Source of the DNA: JBDSKH01 sp050245915
Lineage (GTDB): Bacteria; Actinomycetota; Actinomycetes; Actinomycetales; Microbacteriaceae
Assembly (NCBI GenBank): GCA_050245915.1
Contig: JBFWWZ010000005.1
Span: forward strand, 40,261 to 104,260
Length of the DNA: 64,000 nt
Reading direction: 5' to 3'
The position numbers and the translations under genes were made by a program. This document shows positions 25,082 through 33,818 of this stretch, one piece after another (the stretch's first letter is position 1; the number at the start of each line of letters is the position of its first letter). Below the pieces are notes generated by a model. The model searched no databases. It worked only from the letters and a program-made list of their open reading frames with translations, and was not told the origin of the DNA.

Positions 25082-26395
25082 GTGACCACCACGAGCGAGC
25101 CACCGACCGTCCCGTCACCCGCGGCCGACGCGGCGTTGCCCCATCACGGCACGATCGGCCTGGCCTCGGCCTCGGCGCTGTACGTCGCCGCTGTTCTGGG
25201 CACCGGCATCCTGGTGCTGCCCGGCCTCGCCGCCGACGCGGCCGGTCCCGCCTCGGTGCTCGCCGTCGCCGCGGTGCTGCTGCTGTCGATCCCGCTCGCC
25301 GGCACCTTCGCCGCCCTCGCCGCCCGCTACCCCGACGCCGGCGGGGTCGCCACCTTCGTGCGCCTCGCGCTGGGCGAGACGGCGGCCCGCGCCGCCGGCT
25401 ACTGGTTCTTCTTCGGCGTCGGCTTCGGCGCCCCCGTCGTCGCCTCCCTCGGCGGGGAGTACCTGGTCGCCGCGCTCGGGCTCGACCCCGGCCTGGTGCC
25501 CGTCGTCGGCATCGTGTTCTTCGCCGCGACGTTCGTGCTCGCGATGTTCGGCCTGCGGGTCAGCGGCCCGGTGCAGCTGGTGCTCTCGGCGCTGCTCGTC
25601 GTGGTGGTGGTGCTGGTGGTGGCGAGCGCGGTGCCCGCGAGCGACGTGCAGCGGTTCACTCCGTTCCTGCCTCACGGCTGGGCGGGCGTCGGTGTCGCGA
25701 TCAGCCTGTTCGTCTGGGCGTTCGCGGGGTGGGAGGCGGTCACCCACATCGCGGCGGAGTTCCGCAACCCGCGCCGCATCATCCCGCTCGCGACGGCGAT
25801 CGCGATCGCCGTCGTCGGCATCGCGTACCTCGCCCTGCAGTTCGCGACGGTCGGCGTGCTCGGGGCCGAGGGCGGCAGCAGCACGGTGCCGCTCATCGAC
25901 CTGGTCGCGATCACGCTGCCCGGCTGGGGCCCGCTGATCGTCGGCATGATCGCCGCCATCGTCGTGGTCGGTGTGCTCAACGCATACCTTCCCGCGTTCG
26001 CGAACCTGGGCGCCTCACTCGGGCGCGACGGCCACCTGCCCCGCTGGATGGCGAAAGGCGCCGGGGCCGGTGAGGTGCCGCGCCGCGCGCTCGCCGTCTT
26101 CGCCGTGCAGATGGCGGTCTACATCGGGGTGTTCTTCGTCTTCCGGCTCGACCTGGAGTCGTTCATCCTCATCCACACCAGCTCGATGGTGGCGATCTAC
26201 GCGGCCGGCATGGTCGCGGCGGTGCGGCTGCTCGAGCGTTTCACGATCGGCTGGTGGATGGCGGTGATCTCGGTCGTGCTGTCGGCCGGGTTGCTGGCAC
26301 TGGCCGGCTGGCATCTCATCGTCCCCGGCATCCTGGCCCTGGTCGCGATCGCCGTCACCCTCGTGCGAAAGGCGCGCGCCCATGACCGCCGTTGA
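25082..26395 (+). CDS. APC-family amino acid permease, YjeH-like
   Basis: The 437-residue protein has about twelve membrane spans. It has the APC helix-1 substrate motif GTGILVLPGL near residue 40, followed by AARYPDAGGVATFVRLALG, and FVWAFAGWEAVTHIAAEFRNP in the sixth-helix region. The overall style resembles YjeH, an exporter of methionine and branched-chain amino acids. The two sulfur amino-acid genes just upstream make methionine export an attractive guess. The last 14 bases overlap the following cyclase gene, so both are co-expressed. Confidence 0.82.
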   Translation: MTTTSEPPTVPSPAADAALPHHGTIGLASASALYVAAVLGTGILVLPGLAADAAGPASVLAVAAVLLLSIPLAGTFAALAARYPDAGGVATFVRLALGETAARAAGYWFFFGVGFGAPVVASLGGEYLVAALGLDPGLVPVVGIVFFAATFVLAMFGLRVSGPVQLVLSALLVVVVVLVVASAVPASDVQRFTPFLPHGWAGVGVAISLFVWAFAGWEAVTHIAAEFRNPRRIIPLATAIAIAVVGIAYLALQFATVGVLGAEGGSSTVPLIDLVAITLPGWGPLIVGMIAAIVVVGVLNAYLPAFANLGASLGRDGHLPRWMAKGAGAGEVPRRALAVFAVQMAVYIGVFFVFRLDLESFILIHTSSMVAIYAAGMVAAVRLLERFTIGWWMAVISVVLSAGLLALAGWHLIVPGILALVAIAVTLVRKARAHDRR

Positions 26396-27293
26396 CCAGA
26401 CGCAGTACCGAGCCCATTTCGACGCACGGGTCGAGTTCGCGAACGGCGGCGGGCTCACCGCCGAGGCGTTCCGGCTCGACGTGCCGTCGGCCGATGTGAC
26501 CGAGGCCGAGGTGGGCCGCCTGTTCGTGCAGCACCTCGGGCTCGCGCTCGTCGGCTCCGTGACGCTGACCGGCTTCTCGGTCGTCGAAGAGCAGCACCGC
26601 GGGTCGAGGGGCATGGATGCCGCCCCGGCTGCCGCGGCACGTCGCGTCATCGACCTCAGCCACGTGATCTCCGAGGGGCTGATCACCTACCCCGGGCTGC
26701 CGGCGCCGACGTTCACCCCGCACCTCACGCGCGAGGCGTCGCGCGAGAGGTACGCGCCCGGCACCGAGTTCGCCATGGATGTCATCACCATGATCGGCAA
26801 CACCGGCACCTACCTCGACAGCCCGTGGCACCGCTACGGCGACGGCGCCGATCTGGCCGGCCTCGACCTCGCGACACTGGTCGACCTGCCCGCCGAGGTG
26901 TTCCACCTCACGGATGTCGGGCGGGCGATCGGCCCGGAGGTGTTCTACGACCGCGACCTGCGTGGTGCCGCCGTGCTGCTGCACACCGGATGGGACGTGC
27001 ACTTCGGCACCCTCGCATACGGCACCGGCTCGCCGTTCCTGACGGCGGCGGGTGTCGAGCACCTGGTGGCGCAGGGGGTCGCGCTGGTCGGCATCGACTC
27101 CCTGAACATCGACGACACCGAGTCGGGTGGGGAGCGGCCGGCGCACTCCGGGTTGCTGGCGGCCGGCATCCACGTGGTCGAGCACCTCACGAACCTCGGC
27201 GAGCTGCCGCCCCGCGGAGCACGTTTCACGGCGGCACCCCCCGCCGTGCGCGGGTTCGGCACCTTCCCGGTGCGCGCGTTCGCGACGCTCTGA
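26382..27293 (+). CDS. Cyclase/kynurenine-formamidase-like metal hydrolase with extra N-terminal domain
   Basis: The 303-residue protein has a C-terminal domain (about 88-300) of the metal-dependent cyclase family: VIDLSHVISEGLITYPGLP, then NTGTYLDSPWHRYGDG at 140-155 with D146 and H150. In classical formamidases this motif reads HxGTHxDxPxH; here Asn and Tyr replace the first two His, a variant I recall from other actinobacterial members. The first 80 or so residues form a separate alpha/beta domain (YRAHFDARVEFANGGGLTAEAF) that I cannot name. The start overlaps the permease gene by 14 bases. The substrate is unknown; an amide or lactone linked to the permease cargo is possible. Confidence 0.78.
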   Translation: MTAVDQTQYRAHFDARVEFANGGGLTAEAFRLDVPSADVTEAEVGRLFVQHLGLALVGSVTLTGFSVVEEQHRGSRGMDAAPAAAARRVIDLSHVISEGLITYPGLPAPTFTPHLTREASRERYAPGTEFAMDVITMIGNTGTYLDSPWHRYGDGADLAGLDLATLVDLPAEVFHLTDVGRAIGPEVFYDRDLRGAAVLLHTGWDVHFGTLAYGTGSPFLTAAGVEHLVAQGVALVGIDSLNIDDTESGGERPAHSGLLAAGIHVVEHLTNLGELPPRGARFTAAPPAVRGFGTFPVRAFATL

Positions 27294-27297
27294 CGCT

Positions 27298-27322
27298 GGG
27301 TGAGTAGCTCCGGAGGGACTAC
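27298..27322. repeat. Truncated REP-like element, copy 3
   Basis: GGGTGAGTAGC (27298-27308) matches the outer arm of the 16.4-kb element and begins 4 bases after the hydrolase stop. The rest is replaced by TCCGGAGGGACTAC, leaving a short GTAG / CTAC hairpin between convergent genes. Confidence 0.55.
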
Positions 27323-28548
27323 GCCCGCCCGGCCGCCGCACGCGACCGGCGCGAGAGCGCGTCGATCACCACCGCGAGCACCAGCACCACGCCGGTGATC
27401 ATGTAGCGGATCGAGGAGTCGAGGTTCAGCAGCGCGAGCCCGGACGTGATCGACATGATCACGAGGATGCCGAGCACGGCCGAGAACGCGGACCCGCGCC
27501 CGCCGAACAGCGACGTGCCGCCGATGACGGCGGCGGCGATCGCGTTCAGCGAGGTGTCCGTGCCGCCGGAGCTCTGGTTGGCGGCGCCGAGTCGCGCGGC
27601 GGCGAGCACACCCCCGACGGCGGCGAGCGTCGAGCAGATCATGAACACCGAGATGTAGATGCGGTTCACCCGGATCCCGGCTCTCCTGGCCGCCTCGACG
27701 TTGCCGCCGATCGCGTGCACGGCACGCCCCCATCCGGTGCGGGTGAGGAAGTAGTCGGCGGTGACGACGAGCAGCAGGAAGAGCAGGAACATCGCCCCCA
27801 CCCCGCGCGAGAGATTGAGGTACCAGGCGGAGACGCCGAGCAGCACCAGCATGACGGCGCTGCGTACCAGGATGGCCGGCCGGGACAGGGAGGTCAGGCC
27901 CGCGCGGGTGCGACGTGCCGCGAGTGACAGGTTCTGCGCCGCGTAGACGATCACGGCGAGCCCGACGACCGTGTACGAGGCCCAGTCGGGCAGGAACCAC
28001 TGCTGCGCGAACTGCACGATCACCGACTCGAACGGGATGTTGATCGAGCCGCGCGCGCCGAGCACGTACAGCTGCACGCCGAGGAATCCGAGCAGTCCGG
28101 CCAGGGTGATGACGAACGAGGGCACCCCGAAGGCGGTGCGCAGCAGGCCGAAGATGAGGCCGGCGATCGCCCCGGCCGCGATCGCCATCAGGATCGCGAC
28201 GACGAGCGGCAGGCCGTTCTGCACGAACGCGACCGCGAGGATCGCCGACGCCAGGCCGCTGACCGACCCGACGGAGAGGTCGATCTCGCCGATCAGCAGC
28301 ACCAGAACGATGCCGATCGCCATGGTGCCGACGGCGGCGCACTGCATGGTGAGGTTCACCAGGTTGGTGCTCGACAGGAAGGTGGGGTTCAGGATCTGGA
28401 ATGTGCCCCAGATGACGATGAGCCCGACGACGACGGGGATCGAGCCGAGGTCGCCGGCGCGCACCCGGCTGACCAGCTCGGCGAACCAGCCGCGCACACC
28501 GCCCGCCGGCGTGACACGCTCGTCCTGCTGTTCGATCATCGCCACCAC
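27319..28548 (-). CDS. CUT2 sugar ABC transporter permease (XylH/FrcC type)
   Basis: The roughly 409-residue membrane protein has about ten spans. Family hallmarks are IGEIDLSVGSVSGLASAI, the cytosolic contact segment IGGNVEAARRAGIRV and AVIGGTSLFGGRGS. Start options are GTG 28548, one base after the ATPase stop, or ATG 28539. It is the last gene of a minus-strand operon: ROK repressor, binding protein, ATPase, permease. The sugar is not determinable, but the cassette resembles xylose or fructose importers. The gene ends inside a truncated palindromic repeat. Confidence 0.88.
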   Translation of the reverse strand: MVAMIEQQDERVTPAGGVRGWFAELVSRVRAGDLGSIPVVVGLIVIWGTFQILNPTFLSSTNLVNLTMQCAAVGTMAIGIVLVLLIGEIDLSVGSVSGLASAILAVAFVQNGLPLVVAILMAIAAGAIAGLIFGLLRTAFGVPSFVITLAGLLGFLGVQLYVLGARGSINIPFESVIVQFAQQWFLPDWASYTVVGLAVIVYAAQNLSLAARRTRAGLTSLSRPAILVRSAVMLVLLGVSAWYLNLSRGVGAMFLLFLLLVVTADYFLTRTGWGRAVHAIGGNVEAARRAGIRVNRIYISVFMICSTLAAVGGVLAAARLGAANQSSGGTDTSLNAIAAAVIGGTSLFGGRGSAFSAVLGILVIMSITSGLALLNLDSSIRYMITGVVLVLAVVIDALSRRSRAAAGRA

Positions 28549-28549
28549 G

Positions 28550-29365
28550 TCACCGGCCCCCGTCCGCGGTCTCGAGCTGTGCGGCGGCGCGGCGCGTCAC
28601 AGAGTTGTCGGTGGCTCCCGTGATCGCCGCGATGATCGCCTCGCTGGTGATGTCGGCCCCCCGGAAGTCCCCGTTGTTCCGACCGAGCCGCAGCACGACG
28701 ATGCGGTCGGCGACGGCCTGCACGTCGGCGATGTTGTGACTGATCAGGATGACGCCGAGCTTGCGTTCGCGCAGGCGCTCGATGAGGTTCAGCACCTCGG
28801 CCGTCTGCGCGACCCCGAGCGCCGCGGTCGGCTCGTCGAGGATCACGACGCTCGGCTCGCCGATCAGCGACCGCGCGATCGCGACCGTCTGCCGCTGCCC
28901 GCCCGAGAGCGCGGCGACGGGGACTCGCACAGACGGGATGCGGGCGCTGAGTTCCCGCAGCAGCGCCCAGGAGCGCTGCTCCATCTCCACGTCGTCGAGC
29001 TCGCCCAGCCGCCGGAGCTCGCGGCCCAGCCAGAGGTTGCCCACCACATCCAGGTTGTCGACGAGGGCGAGGTCCTGGTAGACGGTGGCGATGCCGAGGT
29101 CGCGCGAGTCGGTCGGCGTGGCGATGGTGACCGGGGTGCCGTAGTAGGTGATGGTGCCGGCGTCCTGCGGGTGCACCCCCGAGAGGATCTTCACGAGCGT
29201 CGACTTGCCTGCGCCGTTGTCGCCGACGATGGCGACCACCTCGCCGGCGTACACGTCGAAGTCGACGTCTTGCAGGGCGCGGACCGCGCCGAAACGCTTG
29301 TGGATGCCGCGCAGCGACAGGATGTGCTCGCGGGTGGGCTTCGCGGGCGCGGGTGCGAGGGTCAC
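28550..29365 (-). CDS. CUT2 sugar ABC transporter ATPase, single NBD (FrcA-like)
   Basis: The 271-residue ATPase has a single nucleotide-binding domain, unlike the usual double-NBD RbsA/XylG proteins. Walker A is GDNGAGKST at 48-56, with the Q-loop in TVYQDLALVDNLDVV, signature LSGGQ and Walker B VVILDEPTAALG. It must homodimerise under the permease. GTG 29365 is preferred because it overlaps the upstream stop (GTGA); an ATG 21 bases earlier would give an 8-residue longer overlap. Its close relative at 33.0 kb has the same DEPTAALGVAQT stretch. Confidence 0.9.
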   Translation of the reverse strand: MTLAPAPAKPTREHILSLRGIHKRFGAVRALQDVDFDVYAGEVVAIVGDNGAGKSTLVKILSGVHPQDAGTITYYGTPVTIATPTDSRDLGIATVYQDLALVDNLDVVGNLWLGRELRRLGELDDVEMEQRSWALLRELSARIPSVRVPVAALSGGQRQTVAIARSLIGEPSVVILDEPTAALGVAQTAEVLNLIERLRERKLGVILISHNIADVQAVADRIVVLRLGRNNGDFRGADITSEAIIAAITGATDNSVTRRAAAQLETADGGR

Positions 29366-30420
29366 CGGATGCCCGCCTTCTCGCACGCGTCAGCGTATTC
29401 GAGGGTGCAGATCTCGGCGACCGTGTACACCCCGTCGGCGACGACGGTGTCGAGGATGGTCTCGACGGTGACGATCTGCGCGCCGAGCAGGGTGGCGGGG
29501 GTGCCCTCGATCACGGTCTCGCCCACCACATCCTGACCGGCCGCCAGCCGCACCGCCATCTCGGCGGCGACCTCGGCCTCCTGCTTGATGTCCTTGTAGA
29601 TGGTCATGTACTGGTCGCCGGCGACGATGCGCTGGATCGCGGCGAGTTCGGCATCCTGGCCGGTCACGAGCGGGGGCGGGGTGACGTTCGCGGCGTGCAG
29701 CGCGGCGATCGCCCCGCTCGCGGTGCCGTCGTTCGCGGCGTACACGGCGGCGATCTCGTCGCCGAACTGGGTGATCTGACTGGCGACCCAGTCCTGCGCC
29801 TTGTCGGGGCTCCAGTCGGGGGTGTCGAATTCGGCGAGGATCTCGTAGCCGCTGTCGTCGATCACCCCGTGAGCCCCCGATTTGAAGCCGCCGGCGTTGT
29901 TGTCGGTGGGCGACCCGTTGACCATCAGGATGCCGCCCTCCGCCCCGTCCTCGTCGAGCTTGCGCACCAGCGCGGTGGCCTGCAGGTGCCCGATGTTGGA
30001 GTTGTCGAAGGAGACGTAGAACGCCAGGTCGCCGCCGGAGATGTACCGGTCGTACGCGATCACCGGCACCCCTTGCGCGTTGGCGGCGGCGACGATGCTG
30101 ACCGAGGCCGCTCCGTCGACCGGGTCGAGCACGAGCACCGCGACCCCGGATGCCAGGGCCGCCTCCGCCTGCGACTGCTGCTTCGAGGCGTCCTGGTCGG
30201 CGTTCGAGTAGAGCACCTCGTAGGTGGTGCCGTTCTTCGCGCCGAGCTCGTGCAGCCGGTCGGTGAAGTACGGCTTGTCGAAGGTCTCGTACCGCGCCGT
30301 CTTGGAGTCGGGGAGGAGCAGTGCGATCTTGACGGCGGCGGGGTCGCCGGCGACGCATCCGCTGAGCGCGCTCGCGGCGAGGATTCCTGAGGCGAGGGCC
30401 GCGACGAGCCGGCGGATCAC
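29362..30420 (-). CDS. Sugar-binding lipoprotein of a CUT2 importer
   Basis: The 352-residue periplasmic-binding-protein-like lipoprotein has a signal peptide with lipobox LSGC (Cys22). Typical segments are IALLLPDSKTARYETFDKPYF, VLVLDPVDGAASVSIVAAAN, VIAYDRYISGGDLAFYVSFDN and AANDGTASGAIAAL. This arrangement matches xylose/ribose-type binding proteins (XylF-like). GTG 30420 overlaps the stop of the ROK repressor gene, which is unusual for an abundant binding protein and implies co-translation with its regulator. Confidence 0.88.
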   Translation of the reverse strand: MIRRLVAALASGILAASALSGCVAGDPAAVKIALLLPDSKTARYETFDKPYFTDRLHELGAKNGTTYEVLYSNADQDASKQQSQAEAALASGVAVLVLDPVDGAASVSIVAAANAQGVPVIAYDRYISGGDLAFYVSFDNSNIGHLQATALVRKLDEDGAEGGILMVNGSPTDNNAGGFKSGAHGVIDDSGYEILAEFDTPDWSPDKAQDWVASQITQFGDEIAAVYAANDGTASGAIAALHAANVTPPPLVTGQDAELAAIQRIVAGDQYMTIYKDIKQEAEVAAEMAVRLAAGQDVVGETVIEGTPATLLGAQIVTVETILDTVVADGVYTVAEICTLEYADACEKAGIR

Positions 30421-31634
30421 GCCGTCCCCCCGAGGGTGGCGCGGGGGACCGCGGTCACGGTGCGGGCGTCGGCGTCGATGCCGACGCTCTCGATTGCGAG
30501 GGCGAGGCACCCGATCAACTCGGCCTGCTCGCCCAGCTCGCCCTGCACCACCTCCGGGACCCCGTGGCCGCCGGCCAGCGCGGAGCGCTCGAGTGCGTGG
30601 CGCAGCGGGGCGAGCAGTGTCTCGCCGGAGAGGGCGAGCTCGCCGCCGATGACCAGCACCTCGGGGTCGAAGAGGTTCGAGAGGCTCGCGACGGCGATGC
30701 CGATGTGACGGCCCGCGTCGGCGATCACCCGGCGCGAGCTGGCGTCGCCGGCTTCGGCGCGCAGCAGCAGGTCGCGGATGCGCTGCACGCTCGGGTCGTC
30801 GCGGAACAGCTCGAGCAGTGCGGGACCTCCGGCGAGGGTGTCGAGGCAGCCGCGGCTGCCGCATTTGCAGATCGGCCCGTTCTCGTCGATGGTGACGTGG
30901 CCGATCTGCCCGGCCTTGCCGGTGACCCCGCGGAACACGTTGCCGTCGATGAGCAGCCCGGCGCTGATGGTGTGCCCGACGCGGATGTACGCCGCACCTC
31001 GGCTGCCGCGGGCGGCACCGGCGCGGGCCTCGGCGAGGGCGCCGAGATTGGCCTCGGTGTCGACGAACACCGGCCGCTCGATGCGGCCTTCGAGGGCGTC
31101 GACGATGCGTACGCCCTCCCAGCCGCGCAGGAGGCCGGGGGTGGAGATCATGCCCGTGGTGGCATCCACCGGGGCGGGCAGCGCGACCCCGACGGCCAGC
31201 ACGTCTCCGAAACTTGCGTTCAGGGACTGAAGCATGTCGCTGAGCAGGAGGGTGGCCCTGTCGAGCTCGCGGTCGTGCCGGTGGTCGAGCGCGAGCGGGA
31301 TGTGGTTCTCGGCGACGACCGTGCGGCCGACGTCGGAGACGGCTACCCGCAGGTGGCGGCTGGAGAAGTGGAAGCCGGCGACGAGGCCGACCTGCCGCGC
31401 GAGGCTCACCTCGATGGCGCGCCGGCCGCTGCGTGAGGTGATGGATGTGGTCAGCAGACCGGCTGCGGACAGCTCTTTGACGATGTTGGAGACCGTCGCC
31501 GGCGAGAGGCCGGTGGCTCCGGCGAGCTCGACCTGGGTGAGGTGGCCGTGGTGCTTCAGGGAATCGACGATGCGCGCGCGATTGGCTTCGCGCAGTGAAG
31601 TCTGCGACCCCGGCGTTGGGTTGCGGCTGGCCAC
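30417..31634 (-). CDS. ROK-family transcriptional repressor
   Basis: The 405-residue protein has an N-terminal winged HTH (about 32-62: LTQVELAGATGLSPATVSNIVKEL) and a C-terminal ROK sugar-kinase-like domain. The structural zinc site is intact: H246 in GQIGHVTID, then C256, C258 and C263 in PICKCGSRGCLDT. GTG 31634 is chosen because TAGAGT lies 7 bases upstream; the earlier GTG at 31643 overlaps that hexamer. It heads the importer operon and is divergent from the second importer, so it may control both. Confidence 0.85.
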   Translation of the reverse strand: MASRNPTPGSQTSLREANRARIVDSLKHHGHLTQVELAGATGLSPATVSNIVKELSAAGLLTTSITSRSGRRAIEVSLARQVGLVAGFHFSSRHLRVAVSDVGRTVVAENHIPLALDHRHDRELDRATLLLSDMLQSLNASFGDVLAVGVALPAPVDATTGMISTPGLLRGWEGVRIVDALEGRIERPVFVDTEANLGALAEARAGAARGSRGAAYIRVGHTISAGLLIDGNVFRGVTGKAGQIGHVTIDENGPICKCGSRGCLDTLAGGPALLELFRDDPSVQRIRDLLLRAEAGDASSRRVIADAGRHIGIAVASLSNLFDPEVLVIGGELALSGETLLAPLRHALERSALAGGHGVPEVVQGELGEQAELIGCLALAIESVGIDADARTVTAVPRATLGGTA

Positions 31635-31641
31635 ATCGGAC

Positions 31642-31647
31642 ACTCTA
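31642..31647 (-). promoter_or_regulatory. -10 hexamer TAGAGT of the ROK-importer operon
   Basis: TAGAGT on the minus strand ends 7 bases before GTG 31634. Confidence 0.45.
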
Positions 31648-31684
31648 GCGGCGAGCCTCAGCTGCGGAAGGGTGCCGGAACGTC

Positions 31685-31763
31685 AGCGTTCAAGAGATGG
31701 AGGATCGGCGTAGTTACCAAAGCGTTATCCAACCGGGAGCGTTTGCCATTCCTTCAAGAGATG
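31685..31763. promoter_or_regulatory. Repeated motifs between divergent sugar importers
   Basis: The 11-base direct repeat TTCAAGAGATG occurs at 31689-31699 and 31753-31763, and AGCGTT occurs at 31685, 31721 and 31738. They lie between the ROK gene and the second binding-protein gene and are candidate regulator sites. I could not place a convincing -35/-10 pair. Confidence 0.4.
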
Positions 31764-31848
31764 AACTCATGCACAATCGTGCTTGCCACCGATCAAAGCC
31801 GACGGCGGTACCCGGAGGGGTTCACCTCACACCAAGAAAGGGAGTGAC

Positions 31849-32907
31849 GTGAAGAAGTCTTCATTGATCTCTATCGCCGTCGCAGCCTCCGCGACCGCGC
31901 TCGTCCTTGCCGGCTGTTCCGGGTCCTCCGGCGACGGTGGCGGCGGAGACACCGCGGCCCGCGCCTGCATCATCCTTCCCGACTCGGCGTCGTCGCCGCG
32001 CTGGGAGTCGGGTGACCGTCCCGCGCTCGAGGCCGCGTTCACCGCTGCCGGGTTCGAGTCCGACATCCAGAACGCCGAAGGCGACGAGTCGAAGTACGCG
32101 ACCATCGCCGACCAGCAGCTCTCCAAGGGCTGCGGCGTGATGATCCTCGTCAACTACAACGACGCCGGTGTGGCTGTCGCCAAGAAGGCCGCCGACCAGG
32201 GCATCCCGGTCATCGCCTACGACCGTCCGCTGTCGGGTGCCGACTACTACGTTTCGTTCGACAACGAGAAGGTCGGCGAGCTCGAAGGCCAGTCGATCCT
32301 CGACGGTCTCGCGGCCGCCGGCAAGGACCCGGCCACGGCGAAGGTCGTGTACGTGGGTGGAGACCCGACCGACGGCAACGCGGCGTTCTTCCACGACGGC
32401 GCTGACGCGGTCATGTCGGCCGCCGGCATCGTGCCCGTGTTCGAGACCCCCGGAACCTGGGACGGCGCCAAGGCCGGAACCGAGTTCGAGCAGGCCTACA
32501 CGGCTCTCGGTGGCGACATCGACGCGGTCTGGGCTGCCAACGACACCAACGCCGCCGCGGTGATCGCGGTCCTCGACAAGAACGGCAAGACCCTCCCGGT
32601 CTCCGGTCAGGACGCCTCGATCGCCGGTCTGCAGAACGTCCTCCTGGGCAAGCAGACCGCCACGGTGTACAAGCCCTTCTCGCTTGAGGCGGAGGCCGCT
32701 TCGGACCTCGCCATCAAGATCCTGAAGGGCGAGGACGTCGGCACCATCGACAAGAAGCTCGAGGACGGCACCCCGTACATCGCGGTCGTCCCGGTTCTGG
32801 TCGGCCCGGATGACGTGCAGCAGGTCGTGGACGCCGGTGACGCCAGCGCCGCCGACATCTGCACCGACGCTGTCAAGGCCGCCTGCGACGAGCACGGCGT
32901 CAAGTAG
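31849..32907 (+). CDS. Sugar-binding lipoprotein of the second CUT2 importer
   Basis: This 352-residue lipoprotein has lipobox LAGC (Cys23). The GTG start is preceded by AAGAAAGGGAG. Core segments are ACIILPDSASSPRWESGDRPALE, VIAYDRPLSGADYYVSFDN, VYVGGDPTDGNAAFFHDGAD and AANDTNAAAVIAVL. It resembles the binding protein of the neighbouring minus-strand cassette, suggesting duplication with divergence of ligand. A strong terminator follows it, before the ATPase gene, consistent with excess production of the binding protein. Confidence 0.88.
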   Translation: MKKSSLISIAVAASATALVLAGCSGSSGDGGGGDTAARACIILPDSASSPRWESGDRPALEAAFTAAGFESDIQNAEGDESKYATIADQQLSKGCGVMILVNYNDAGVAVAKKAADQGIPVIAYDRPLSGADYYVSFDNEKVGELEGQSILDGLAAAGKDPATAKVVYVGGDPTDGNAAFFHDGADAVMSAAGIVPVFETPGTWDGAKAGTEFEQAYTALGGDIDAVWAANDTNAAAVIAVLDKNGKTLPVSGQDASIAGLQNVLLGKQTATVYKPFSLEAEAASDLAIKILKGEDVGTIDKKLEDGTPYIAVVPVLVGPDDVQQVVDAGDASAADICTDAVKAACDEHGVK

Positions 32908-32919
32908 CAGCAGCTGATC

Positions 32920-32955
32920 GAGGGGCCCTGCGCCGAGCGCGCGGGGCCCCTCTTT
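32920..32955 (+). terminator. Intrinsic terminator after the binding-protein gene
   Basis: GAGGGGCCC (32920-32928) pairs with GGGCCCCTC (32944-32952), followed by TTT. It lies within the transport operon, so it is probably partial. Confidence 0.7.
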
Positions 32956-33032
32956 CCTCTGACATACCCGGCACCTCCGTGCCACACTGGTCTCCCGGAC
33001 GCCGACGTCCGGGACGATGGAAGGAAACCGGC

Positions 33033-33818
33033 ATGGATGTGCCAGTCATCGAATTGACGGATATCGTCAAGAGCTTCGGACCCGTCGACGTTCTGAAGGG
33101 CGTCAATCTCCGGGCGTACGCAGGCAAGGTCACCGCCCTCGTCGGTGACAACGGCGCCGGCAAGTCGACGCTCGTCAAAGGCCTCGCGGGCGTTCAGCCG
33201 TACGACGCCGGAGAGGTGCGCTTCAACGGGGAGCTCATCGCGCTGCACACGCCGCGTGAGGCCTCCGCGCTCGGCATCGAGGTCGTGTATCAGGACCTCG
33301 CGCTCTGCGAGAACCTCGACATCGTGCAGAACATGTTCCTCGGCCGCGAGGAGACGACGCTCGGCACGATGGATGAGGGCGTCATGGAGCGCCAGGCGTC
33401 CGAGACCCTGCAGTCGCTCTCGGTGCGCACCGTGAAGTCGGTGCGGCAGAAGGTCTCGTCGCTCTCCGGTGGTCAGCGCCAGACGGTCGCGATCGCGCGC
33501 TCCGTGCTGAAGAAGGCGCAGCTCGTGATCCTCGACGAGCCGACCGCCGCCCTCGGCGTCGCGCAGACCGAGCAGGTGCTCAACCTCGTGCGCCGGCTCG
33601 CCGACAACGGCGTCGCCGTCATCATCATCAGCCACAACCTCGTGGACGTGTTCAAGGTCGCCGACTACATCAGCGTGCTCTACCTCGGCAAGATGGTCGC
33701 CGAGCTCGAGACCAAGGACACCAACAACGAGGACGTCGTCGGCTACATCACCGGCATCAAGACACCCGACCACAACCGGACCAGCTCCGTTGCGACCTCC
33801 AAAGGATCGAAGGCATGA
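33033..33818 (+). CDS. CUT2 sugar ABC transporter ATPase, single NBD (FrcA-like)
   Basis: The 261-residue ATPase has Walker A GDNGAGKST at 38-46, VVYQDLALCENLDIVQNMFLG, signature LSGGQ, Walker B LVILDEPTAALG and switch His in IISHNLVDVF. The length of 261 residues and the YQDLALCENLD stretch are typical of FrcA rather than double-domain RbsA. The start is the ATG in MDVPVIEL with AAGGA upstream. The permease ATG overlaps its stop. It is a paralogue of the ATPase at 28.6-29.4 kb. Confidence 0.9.
   Translation: MDVPVIELTDIVKSFGPVDVLKGVNLRAYAGKVTALVGDNGAGKSTLVKGLAGVQPYDAGEVRFNGELIALHTPREASALGIEVVYQDLALCENLDIVQNMFLGREETTLGTMDEGVMERQASETLQSLSVRTVKSVRQKVSSLSGGQRQTVAIARSVLKKAQLVILDEPTAALGVAQTEQVLNLVRRLADNGVAVIIISHNLVDVFKVADYISVLYLGKMVAELETKDTNNEDVVGYITGIKTPDHNRTSSVATSKGSKA

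Noticed and set aside
30421..30864. N-terminal extension of the 29.4-kb binding protein by about 148 codons
   Set aside because: It lies within the ROK gene in another frame and would bury the lipoprotein signal. GTG 30420 with a GTGA overlap is far better.
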